From the NCBI GenBank assembly GCA_947464365.1, contig CANHWS010000193.1, forward strand, positions 1-6,697: a stretch of 6,697 nt of DNA, given 5' to 3'. The notes beneath the pieces are model-generated. The model worked only from the letters and a program-made list of their open reading frames with translations, was not told the origin of the DNA and made no database searches. The DNA is from Cytophagaceae bacterium (GTDB lineage: Bacteria; Bacteroidota; Bacteroidia; Cytophagales; Flexibacteraceae). Of this stretch, positions 1 through 6,368 are shown in pieces. The position numbers were made by a program, and so were the translations under genes. Each line of letters begins with the position of its first letter. Position 1 is the first letter of the stretch.

Positions 1-1
1 A

Positions 2-1873
2 GGTTTGCTATGCTTCGTTTTATTAGCAGGATACCAAAGACTTCAGGCACAGGACCTATCTGCTGGCGAAAAGGCTGCTCGCAAAAGTGCGGATCGTTAC
101 TATAGCGGAAAGAACTATTATATGGCCCTCGAGGGCTACCTGCCTATACTGAAAGCCCATCCTGAGGATGTGGACTTGAACTTTGTCGTCGGCATGTGTT
201 ACCAACAAGGTTGGGACAAGGAAAAGGCACTCGGCTACCTAGCCAAGGCGGCACTAGGTAGCCCCAAACCAACTAAGGAGTTGATGTTTGCATACGGGTC
301 TGCCCTGCATTTTGACAATCAGTTTGACGAGGCCATCAAGTGGTACCGCAAGGCAGACCCGCTAGGCACCAATCGCTACATCACGTCCAAACGCATCAAC
401 GAGTGTTTGCATGGAAAAAGACTGGTTGCTACTCCTGTAAAGGCTATCATTAGCAACTTGGGTAATGTTATCAACACAGCCTATAACGAATACCTTCCAC
501 TCCTGACGGCAGACCAGCTTACGATGGTTTTCACCTCACGACGCCCTAATACCACAGGTGGCAAAAAGGATGCTGATGGACAGTTTCTTGAGGATATCTA
601 CATCAGCAAGATGGCCAATGGGAGCTGGAGCCGCCCGCAAGCCCTACCAGAGCCACTCAATAGTCGTGACCATGACGCTTGTGTTGGCCTAAGTGCCGAT
701 GGCCAGACGATGTTTATCTACAAAGGCAAAAATGGTGGTGACATCTACATTTCCAAACTGGATGGCAAAACCTGGGGTACTCCGCAGCCATTTGAGTTCA
801 ATTCGGATAAATTCGAAAGTAGTGCCTTCCTCTCCCATGATGGCAACCGACTTTACTTTGTGAGCGACCGCGCTGGCAATAAGGATATCTATATCTGTCG
901 CAAAACGTTCAAAGGGGCTTGGGGCAAACCAAGCTACATGAACCAGAACATCAATACCTCTTTCGACGAGGAAAGCCCCTGCGAAAGTGCCGACGGCAAA
1001 TGGCTTTACTTCAGCAGTAAAGGTGCTACTTCGATGGGTGGTTATGACATCCTGCGTGTACCAATCAGCTCGGCTGGGGCCACCGGGATGAGCGAAAACC
1101 TTGGCTACCCGATCAATACCGCTGGCGATGACCTCTACTTTAATCTCTCGCCTGATGGTAAGTTCGGCTACTTCAGCAGCGAAAAAGCTGGTGGATATGG
1201 TCGGCAAGACCTCTACGTGATCTCGATGCCACCTCCAGCCCAGCCACCAGGTGTGACCTTGGTCAGGGGCGTGATCAAGGATGCTGCAACAGGCAAACCG
1301 ACACAAGCTACCGTCATCATCACCGACAACGAGGCGGGCAAAGAGGTGGCCACCCTAACCTCCAACAGTGTGACAGGCGAGTTCAGCATCAGCTTGCCAA
1401 GTGGGAATAACTATGGCATCGCCGTCGAGAAGTCCAAACGCTTGTTCTACAGCGAAAACCTCCAGATCAAAGTCTCCGAAGGTTTTGTGGACCTGAAGCG
1501 GGATATCGTATTGCCAACAATCGCAAAAGGCAACAAGATGATCCTGCGCAATATGTTCTATGACAATAACATCTCTGACCTACGTTCGGCCAGTTTTCCT
1601 GAACTCAATAGGGTGGTGGCCTTGCTTAAAGCAGAACCAACGATGGTTGTCGAAGTTGGAGGGCATACGGACAACGTAGGGACAGCAGACTACAATCAAA
1701 AACTAAGTCTCAAGCGTGCCACCGATGTTATCAACTATCTGGTCAAGAATGGCATAGCCGCCAAACGCCTCATCCCTAAAGGATATGCAAGCAGCCAGCC
1801 AATCGCCCCTAACACTACAGAGGATGGCAGGCTCCAGAATAGGCGGACGGAGATTATGGTGTTGAAGGAGTAA
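2..1873 (+). CDS. PorE-like OmpA-family envelope protein (TPR, PD40 propeller, CRD, OmpA C-terminal), 5' end cut
   Basis: The frame is open to the left edge. The first possible start in it is a TTG at 5, and the nearby ATG at 10 is in another frame. The residues after the TTG form a hydrophobic core ending LQAQ, which looks like a signal peptide lacking its charged N-terminus, so the real start is probably just outside the window. Counting from the TTG (622 residues): TPR-like helices at about 20-135; a PD40/WD40-like propeller at about 145-410 with repeated blade motifs (LSADGQTMFIYK, LSHDGNRLYFVSD, ESADGKWLYFSS, LSPDGKFGYFSS); a carboxypeptidase-regulatory-like beta domain at about 415-505; and an OmpA-like peptidoglycan-binding domain at about 515-622 with HTDNVG (D556), LSLKRA (R571) and NRR (612-614). 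This is the domain order described for PorE, the T9SS component that links the secretion machinery to peptidoglycan. Unlike that lipoprotein, no lipobox cysteine follows the signal sequence. Such proteins have many paralogues in Bacteroidota, so the family call is strong and a PorE role is an inference. It converges on the minus-strand operon 47 bp downstream. Confidence 0.9.
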   Translation, partial: GLLCFVLLAGYQRLQAQDLSAGEKAARKSADRYYSGKNYYMALEGYLPILKAHPEDVDLNFVVGMCYQQGWDKEKALGYLAKAALGSPKPTKELMFAYGSALHFDNQFDEAIKWYRKADPLGTNRYITSKRINECLHGKRLVATPVKAIISNLGNVINTAYNEYLPLLTADQLTMVFTSRRPNTTGGKKDADGQFLEDIYISKMANGSWSRPQALPEPLNSRDHDACVGLSADGQTMFIYKGKNGGDIYISKLDGKTWGTPQPFEFNSDKFESSAFLSHDGNRLYFVSDRAGNKDIYICRKTFKGAWGKPSYMNQNINTSFDEESPCESADGKWLYFSSKGATSMGGYDILRVPISSAGATGMSENLGYPINTAGDDLYFNLSPDGKFGYFSSEKAGGYGRQDLYVISMPPPAQPPGVTLVRGVIKDAATGKPTQATVIITDNEAGKEVATLTSNSVTGEFSISLPSGNNYGIAVEKSKRLFYSENLQIKVSEGFVDLKRDIVLPTIAKGNKMILRNMFYDNNISDLRSASFPELNRVVALLKAEPTMVVEVGGHTDNVGTADYNQKLSLKRATDVINYLVKNGIAAKRLIPKGYASSQPIAPNTTEDGRLQNRRTEIMVLKE

Positions 1874-1920
1874 ACCCTTGGGACTTAATGCCAAACCCCA
1901 ACATGCCTAAAAATCAGGGC

Positions 1921-3384
1921 CTACCCACCCACCACCAGCCGCATAACAAAGGTGCCATGTTGTGTTGCATACTTGACATAATAAAGGCCCGAGCTGACTT
2001 GCCGTAGGTCCAGATGCTCACCAATATAGTAGGTACCCGACCGAACCACTTGGCCAGCCGAGCTGCAAAGTTGATATTGCCCCACCGTGCCATAAGGCAT
2101 ATCATGGATAACCGTATGCCCCACCGCTGGGTTAGGAGACAGCCGAGGATACCACCGATCTGGCACGCCAGTTACTGGTTTGTCTGTACTGTTGATGACA
2201 GGGGGTGTGTAGGGCCGCCCTACATTGCTGATGCGAACCACCCCTGGTCTAGATAAAGAGGTAACCAGGCGAGCCCTACCATTTCCTGCGCAGGTCGCAT
2301 TTTGGGTGGCGCTATCCAAAAAGCAGTGACTAAGGCCAACACTAGGTGCGAGTTGATCACGTGCGGTTTTAGTATAAAAATACCTGATCGTCCGATCAAG
2401 CGACAACCGTTCTATATTGATCGAGTCATCTAAATTGAATCCTCCGGATCCGTAAAGGGTCGTAAAACTACCATCTCCTGCCAATATCGGTGGTGGCGAA
2501 CTACGGTACTTAATCGTATCAAGCCATTCAGTATTAAAATTACGGTCTAGCTTGGCTAAAAAGCCATGTATATTCCCCATCCCCACATAACGCCTCCCAT
2601 AAAGCAAATAACTGCCGTCGGGAGCGACAAAGAGTTTGGCCGTGTTGAATCCCTTGCTCGTCGGCTCATCGTACAGTACCCCTTGGCCAATTTGGTTGCC
2701 ATTGCCATCGATCAGGATATAAAACACCGAAGCCCCATAAATGGCTGGGATCATAAAGGTGTCTGGTTTGATTTCGTGTACACCGATGACCGACGGTGCA
2801 CGGAACTGTGGCAAATATTCTTGCTGCCAAATATAGATCCCTCCAGTGGCAACCCTGCTCGCATATAAGATCGGCAATTGCCCGACAGTATCAGGTACGA
2901 TCAAACCAGCCACTACAAAATCACCAATGGCATTGGCTGTCATGGCTTGTGGTAGTGGGTATTTACGTGGTAAGGTGTAGTCGGACTGCCACCGTAGGAT
3001 GCCATTGGTGTCAAATGCCGTGATAACCTGCGTTTTTACATCTCTCAAAAGACTATGATCTTCTTTTGCGACCAAGGCAACTAATTCAGATTGGTCATTA
3101 GGATGCTGCAATATTTGCATTGGATATCCCAAAATACCCAAATTGTAATAACCAATGGAGTCAAGGTTATTATTTAACTTCAACACCCCAGTACCCTTTA
3201 CATCGGATACTAACCTAGAGCCAAAAGTCCGATCCCTACAAAGAATAAAGATGGAAGAATTAGTTTGCATAGAATGCACAACCACAGCGTCATCAGGCCT
3301 CGGAAATTGTTTCTGCCCAAACAAAGTTTGGGCAGAAACAGAGGTTCCGATAAACAATAAAGATATCAGGATGAGGTGCCTCAT
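1921..3384 (-). CDS. Secreted T9SS type A sorting-domain protein, probably propeller-like
   Basis: This is a 487-residue protein. It begins with a clean Sec signal peptide, MRHLILISLLFIGTSVSAQ (cleavage near residue 18/19). It ends with a T9SS type A C-terminal sorting domain at about 410-487: SPNPAVGHTVI, then a short strand with SSAGQVV, LDLRQVSSGLYYVKY and a closing VMRLVV strand. That domain directs export across the outer membrane by the type IX system and is normally cleaved. The middle (about 20-405) has repeated segments of the form 'aspartate, small turn, Gly/Asn, Trp/Leu, strand' (FDTNGILRWQ, LIDGNGNQIGQ, APDGSYLLYG, KLDRNFNTEWLDTIKY). This suggests a beta-propeller of delta-60/SBBP type; I see no catalytic motif and do not assign an activity. 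The ATG overlaps the TGA of the upstream beta-helix gene (ATGA, 3384-3381), which fixes the start and suggests translational coupling. A strong inverted repeat covers codons 15-26. Confidence 0.9.
   Translation of the reverse strand: MRHLILISLLFIGTSVSAQTLFGQKQFPRPDDAVVVHSMQTNSSIFILCRDRTFGSRLVSDVKGTGVLKLNNNLDSIGYYNLGILGYPMQILQHPNDQSELVALVAKEDHSLLRDVKTQVITAFDTNGILRWQSDYTLPRKYPLPQAMTANAIGDFVVAGLIVPDTVGQLPILYASRVATGGIYIWQQEYLPQFRAPSVIGVHEIKPDTFMIPAIYGASVFYILIDGNGNQIGQGVLYDEPTSKGFNTAKLFVAPDGSYLLYGRRYVGMGNIHGFLAKLDRNFNTEWLDTIKYRSSPPPILAGDGSFTTLYGSGGFNLDDSINIERLSLDRTIRYFYTKTARDQLAPSVGLSHCFLDSATQNATCAGNGRARLVTSLSRPGVVRISNVGRPYTPPVINSTDKPVTGVPDRWYPRLSPNPAVGHTVIHDMPYGTVGQYQLCSSAGQVVRSGTYYIGEHLDLRQVSSGLYYVKYATQHGTFVMRLVVGG
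3301..3349 (-). repeat. Perfect 15-bp inverted repeat (3-nt loop) inside the 5' end of the second cargo gene
   Basis: The arms TGTTTCTGCCCAAAC (3308-3322) and GTTTGGGCAGAAACA (3326-3340) are exact reverse complements separated by AAA. After small unpaired bases the stem can resume with CGGAA (3301-3305) and TTCCG (3345-3349). In the mRNA this makes a long stable hairpin over codons 15-26 of the gene, exactly at the signal-peptide cleavage site. The downstream flank (ATTTCCG) has only a weak U-run, so it is not a textbook terminator. It could act as an attenuator, a translation-slowing hairpin, a processing site or a protein-binding palindrome. Confidence 0.85.
3371..3384. repeat. Small palindrome over the start codon of the second cargo gene
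   Basis: ATGAGG and CCTCAT (3371-3376 and 3379-3384) are exact inverted copies around a 2-bp centre, so the start codon and codons 4-5 of the gene are complementary. The loop is very small. It may weakly hide the start codon in RNA, or may be chance. Confidence 0.5.
3381..3384 (-). promoter_or_regulatory. ATGA stop/start overlap between the two T9SS cargo genes
   Basis: On the minus strand the TGA of the beta-helix gene (3383-3381) shares bases with the ATG of the next gene (3384-3382). Such overlaps usually mean co-transcription and translational coupling by reinitiation. The downstream gene has no promoter space of its own here, so its expression probably depends on translation of the upstream gene, including any switching at the AG repeat. 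Confidence 0.8.
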
Positions 3385-5993
3385 TGTTTGATGATTTTGG
3401 TGTAGGTGGTGCCGATTTGGAGGTGGTAGAGACCTGCAGGAGCATCCACTAGTTGCAGCTCAACTTGATCTTCGTCAACCTGTTTGCGTTCCAGGCCTAC
3501 TTGTTTCCCAGTTGAAGTCAAACAACGGATCATATCTCCACGTTGAGCCATGACCCTGAAGCTATGGCTAAACGGATTTGGCATCACCCTTAGGTTTTTG
3601 TTCACCTCTAGTCCATCGATTTCCGTCACACGTGGTGCCGCAAGCGGGAAGTAGATTTTGTCAGCAAGATTGCTGCAGACCAATACTGCATTGACGTTGT
3701 TGGGGTTGTATTGATTGCTTTGTGTTTTGGCGTAGGTGAAATCGTCTTCAACACTAACGTTTCCACCTACATTTCCTACATGCTCATTTGTATGTCGTTG
3801 GTAAACGAGTGTGCTAGTTGGTGTGTTATGAAAACTACTCCATTGTGCTTTCCTTGCCCAGCCACCAGTTGGGGCGTTCACATTTGCACCACCACTAGGC
3901 AAATTCCCCCGGTTGGACTCATTAGCGATTGGGAAAACGTTGGCACCTGATACAAGGTCTGGTCCAACTTGGTTGACAAGCAGCCCGCTGTATTCATTAA
4001 AGAGACCATACCAAGTCTGCCCAGAGGGTATGGTGGCATTGACCACAAACTTGTTGCATTTGAACTCGGTCAAAGAGCCCCCAGTTCCAGTTGCGGTCCC
4101 GAATGCTACGCCCTTTTGGCAGTCCATGAAAACATTACTATTGGCAAAGGCTTTGGGTGTGATGTTGCCATCTTTAAGGTTAAGCGCAGTCGAGAAGTTT
4201 GAAAAGGTGTTCCCGTTACTCAGGAGAAAAGTATTACCACTAAAAGCAAACTTCGGCGTGGTGCTTGCTAAAGTCGTGAAAGTGTTGTTCGTGAGCCATA
4301 AACGGTGCCCAGTCGTTCCGTTCCAGTTTGCAAAGACCCCAAATACATCAGTGGTATTGGTCCCGAGCAATGCGGGCCATGAGGTGCTTTGGTCAAGTGC
4401 TTCTTTCTGGAAAGTAGCGTCAATCGTGCTTGGTACCGATACAAAAGAATTTTTGATCGTGAAATCACCACCGGAATTGGTGGAATTATTGACATAAACA
4501 GCCATTTTTTGACAATTACTAATATGGGCGTTGTCAAGGAACCGCATCATATTATTTCTCACTATTACCCCGATCATCGCCCCATCAATTCGCCAATTGT
4601 TGCCTGTTATATTATTGATATTGGGGTTCATCACCTCCCAGTTAAACTGTACCCCGACATTGGTCAAGAACCATGCCTGCTTGGTACTAGTGTTATAGGT
4701 GCTGGTGTTGTAATTATAGTCAAACGGACGGTTAAACCCAAGCCTAGTGCTTCTAACCGTAATATCATTGATTTGGGCAGTAGCATTAAATCGATCGCTC
4801 ACAAAACCGTTCATGCAGTTATAGATTCGTAACTTGCCTTGTGGATTTGACGTACTACCTTGGATATAGATTCGATTTCCTAAAGATAAACTAGACTCTG
4901 AGTTGATTGCAGTAAACGCATCTCTGATCTCTACATTCTTTAGGTATAATACCCCTCCGTCTTCTACCACAATCCCTTTCCACATATCGCCATGTGCCGC
5001 TTGCAGGATGGCATTTTCGATTGTTAGTTGGAAACCCGCCTTGACCCTGATCTCAATAGCCTTCGTGCCCAATTGCCCACCTGGTGCGCTATTGTTCCGT
5101 GTGATCAGGTTGGTAACCCCTGGCCCTTGTTGTAACAAGTTACCAAACACCACTCGTCCACTGATAGTAGCTGAGCCTACACCTTGATAAACTATTGATG
5201 ACTTAACGTAGCTCACCACATTGGTATTTATCGGGCTGTAGGCCTCAATAATGTCAACTGTTGAAGCATCAAATGGTGCCCCATCCGTGTTGCCGTAGCT
5301 TACAATGTTCGTACCTGCATCTTCCATCACCCAGTCCGCAAATGGGTTAGATATATGGTTCGGGTTGTTGTTCGGGTTCGGGACTTCATACTCCAGCACT
5401 GCCGTGCAACCAAGTCGGCTCACAGTGGCCCGGATATACCTGTCATTAGTGTTGGCAGGGAACTCAGCATAATAGACCTCGTCGTATCCACCATTGGAAG
5501 GGTTTTGTGCCTCTGAGATGATAAAGGCACCTGGCATCTGCCACACTACTGTGACGCCAGACTCGTAGTTAGCCAATCCCACCCTAAACTTGTTGTTTGG
5601 CTTAATGGTGTAAGGCGAGGAGGTACCGTGTGGGGCCCGGGCGAAACTTTCGCTCCAGACTTCGATGGTCATTTCGGGCAGCGGAAAGTCATCACAAGGG
5701 TTCGGCGCCTCTATTTCGCCACCTGGGCCATCACCCACGACTTGTGCAACACTATGGCCATAGCTGAAGATTGTCATTAGCAGCATAACGAGAGCTAACC
5801 TTAGGCTAGTTTGCGTTGATTGCTCTCTCTCTCTCTCTCTCTCTCTCTGGTTTTCATACTCAGCATTAGGTTTGTAATGGTTGAAACATCGTTTGTGAGT
5901 GAATCCGTTAATCTGGCATAATATTGATAAGAAGGATCCTGATCTCCAAATTAAATTTTGATCACTATGCCCATACTTCTTACAAAAGGTCAT
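3381..5993 (-). CDS. Large T9SS-exported beta-helix-like surface protein; start disrupted by a slippage-prone repeat
   Basis: The in-frame reading from an ATG at 5993 gives 870 residues, but its first 62 look like untranslated leader, not protein. The signal-peptide core (SLRLALVMLLMTIFSYGHSVAQ split at residues 63-84) lies far inside, preceded by (RE)4 from a dinucleotide repeat. The only in-frame ATG near it (5786, giving MLLMTIFSYGHSVAQ) lacks a charged N-region. The natural start is probably ATG 5857, one repeat unit out of frame here. The mature part has an N-terminal Ig-like beta region (about 85-200), an Asn/Pro linker near 203-217 (PNPNNNPN), and a long stretch at about 305-635 of short strands with Asn and Gly turns (VEDGGVLYLKNVEIRDAF, GKLRIYNCMNGF), typical of right-handed parallel beta-helix proteins. 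It ends with a T9SS type A sorting domain from about 797 (VMPNPFSHSF, STGKQVG, APAGLYHLQI, KIIKQ). The role is probably an adhesin-like or carbohydrate-contacting surface protein; no lyase active site was identified. It is first in a two-gene operon. Confidence 0.85.
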   Translation of the reverse strand: MTFCKKYGHSDQNLIWRSGSFLSILCQINGFTHKRCFNHYKPNAEYENQREREREREQSTQTSLRLALVMLLMTIFSYGHSVAQVVGDGPGGEIEAPNPCDDFPLPEMTIEVWSESFARAPHGTSSPYTIKPNNKFRVGLANYESGVTVVWQMPGAFIISEAQNPSNGGYDEVYYAEFPANTNDRYIRATVSRLGCTAVLEYEVPNPNNNPNHISNPFADWVMEDAGTNIVSYGNTDGAPFDASTVDIIEAYSPINTNVVSYVKSSIVYQGVGSATISGRVVFGNLLQQGPGVTNLITRNNSAPGGQLGTKAIEIRVKAGFQLTIENAILQAAHGDMWKGIVVEDGGVLYLKNVEIRDAFTAINSESSLSLGNRIYIQGSTSNPQGKLRIYNCMNGFVSDRFNATAQINDITVRSTRLGFNRPFDYNYNTSTYNTSTKQAWFLTNVGVQFNWEVMNPNINNITGNNWRIDGAMIGVIVRNNMMRFLDNAHISNCQKMAVYVNNSTNSGGDFTIKNSFVSVPSTIDATFQKEALDQSTSWPALLGTNTTDVFGVFANWNGTTGHRLWLTNNTFTTLASTTPKFAFSGNTFLLSNGNTFSNFSTALNLKDGNITPKAFANSNVFMDCQKGVAFGTATGTGGSLTEFKCNKFVVNATIPSGQTWYGLFNEYSGLLVNQVGPDLVSGANVFPIANESNRGNLPSGGANVNAPTGGWARKAQWSSFHNTPTSTLVYQRHTNEHVGNVGGNVSVEDDFTYAKTQSNQYNPNNVNAVLVCSNLADKIYFPLAAPRVTEIDGLEVNKNLRVMPNPFSHSFRVMAQRGDMIRCLTSTGKQVGLERKQVDEDQVELQLVDAPAGLYHLQIGTTYTKIIKQ
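5801..5857 (-). other. Presumed native start of the beta-helix gene, out of frame in this copy (18-codon abortive reading)
   Basis: ATG AAA ACC at 5857-5849 gives MKT, a very common start of Bacteroidota signal peptides. An ATG three codons earlier (5866) is in the same frame. With 13 AG units it reads MKT(RE)4SNQRKLA and stops at TAA (5803-5801). With one unit fewer it would read MKT(RE)4QSTQTSLRLALV and so on, a well-formed signal peptide, giving a protein of 824 residues. I therefore read this copy as OFF, unless the repeat length is an assembly error. Confidence 0.65.
5823..5848 (-). repeat. (AG)13 microsatellite at the 5' end of the beta-helix gene (candidate phase-variation tract)
   Basis: The plus strand reads 13 uninterrupted CT units, so the coding strand carries (AG)13. 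It sits between ATG AAA ACC (5857-5849) and the CAA TCA ACG codons that lead into the signal peptide. Tracts of this length are prone to slipped-strand mispairing. Unit changes of 2 nt move the upstream ATG between three frames: 12 units joins it to the gene, 13 (this sequence) stops at 5803-5801, and 14 stops at a TAG shortly after the repeat. Confidence 0.95.
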
Positions 5994-6032
5994 TTATAGC
6001 ACCCAGACCAGCAAATCAAGCTCTTCATCGGA

Positions 6033-6061
6033 TAAAAGACTTTTTTTTCCTACTAAAAGAC
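6033..6061. repeat. Spaced direct repeat TAAAAGAC, 21-bp period
   Basis: TAAAAGAC occurs at 6033-6040 and 6054-6061, start to start 21 bp, about two helical turns. Each is followed by a T-rich run. It lies roughly 180-200 bp upstream of the presumed start of the beta-helix gene. The spacing is suitable for an operator, but in AT-rich DNA it may be chance. Confidence 0.4.
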
Positions 6062-6214
6062 ATCTTTTTATATCAAGATTTTGCGCAACACAAACTAGAA
6101 TGGAATAGTAGGTTTAGTCCAGACATTACAACAGTACAGCCGAACACCCCTATAACAAAAGACAGCCTCTGGATACGAAAGGTTGCCCATCTATAAGGAC
6201 TTATTTTGAGCGAG

Positions 6215-6263
6215 TTAGGGCCTTACTTCCATCACGTCCGCCGATGTCTCCATTAGGCCCTAA
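6215..6263. repeat. 9-bp inverted repeat with 31-nt loop
   Basis: TTAGGGCCT (6215-6223) and AGGCCCTAA (6255-6263) are exact inverted copies. No T-run follows on either strand, so it is not an ordinary terminator. It could be a structured RNA element or a protein site between the decayed gene and the cargo operon. Confidence 0.55.
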
Positions 6264-6313
6264 GGCAGGGAATGGGCTTTATTGAAGGCATCCTCTTATG
6301 GATGGCATTGACC

Positions 6314-6344
6314 AAAAAAACCTCCACATTACATGGAGGGTTTT
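6314..6344 (-). terminator. Intrinsic terminator, best for leftward transcription (old ahcY terminator)
   Basis: The stem CCTCCA (6321-6326) / TGGAGG (6334-6339) has a 7-nt loop. It is flanked by A7 (6314-6320) and by G plus T4 (6340-6344), so the stem can extend by A-T pairs past one bulged G. On the minus strand the hairpin is followed by seven T, a good rho-independent terminator; the plus strand has only four T. It lies 24 bp beyond the stop of the ahcY remnant, the position expected of that gene's own terminator. Confidence 0.75.
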
Positions 6345-6368
6345 CATCATCAGCTAGCTGAATAAAGA

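Larger units (their letters stand above)
5994..6313. other. Spacer / leader region without a supported gene
   Basis: No convincing coding sequence was found on either strand. One 90-codon plus-strand frame ending at 6196 has no protein-like features. The part nearest the beta-helix gene (about 6030-6080) is AT-rich with runs of T and A and is the likely place for that operon's promoter, but I could not find a good match to the Bacteroidota TTTG / TAnnTTTG promoter pair with correct spacing. It also contains a spaced direct repeat (6033-6061) and an inverted repeat (6215-6263). Confidence 0.5.

Noticed and set aside
689..1306. Minus-strand open frame of 205 codons inside the OmpA-family gene
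   Set aside because: It lies fully antisense to a well-recognised multi-domain gene, and its translation shows no domain or signal.
1874..1920. Shared terminator between the convergent genes
   Set aside because: Only a 4-bp imperfect stem (GCCT / AGGGC) without a T-run is visible; not strong enough to call.
3913..4497. Plus-strand open frame of 194 codons inside the beta-helix gene
   Set aside because: It is antisense to a gene with clear domain and sorting-signal evidence, and its product is not protein-like.
5867..5874. TAGGTTTG, matching the Bacteroidota -7 promoter consensus on the plus strand
   Set aside because: It points away from the cargo operon, has the CT repeat where the -33 element should be, and leads to no plus-strand gene.
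5947..5954. TTAATTTG on the minus strand as a -7 promoter element of the cargo operon
   Set aside because: One mismatch to TAnnTTTG, and the nearest upstream TTTG is 28 nt away, too far for the usual spacing.
5924..6196. Plus-strand open frame of 90 codons in the spacer
   Set aside because: No recognisable domain, overlaps the leader of the beta-helix gene, and no start context; probably chance.
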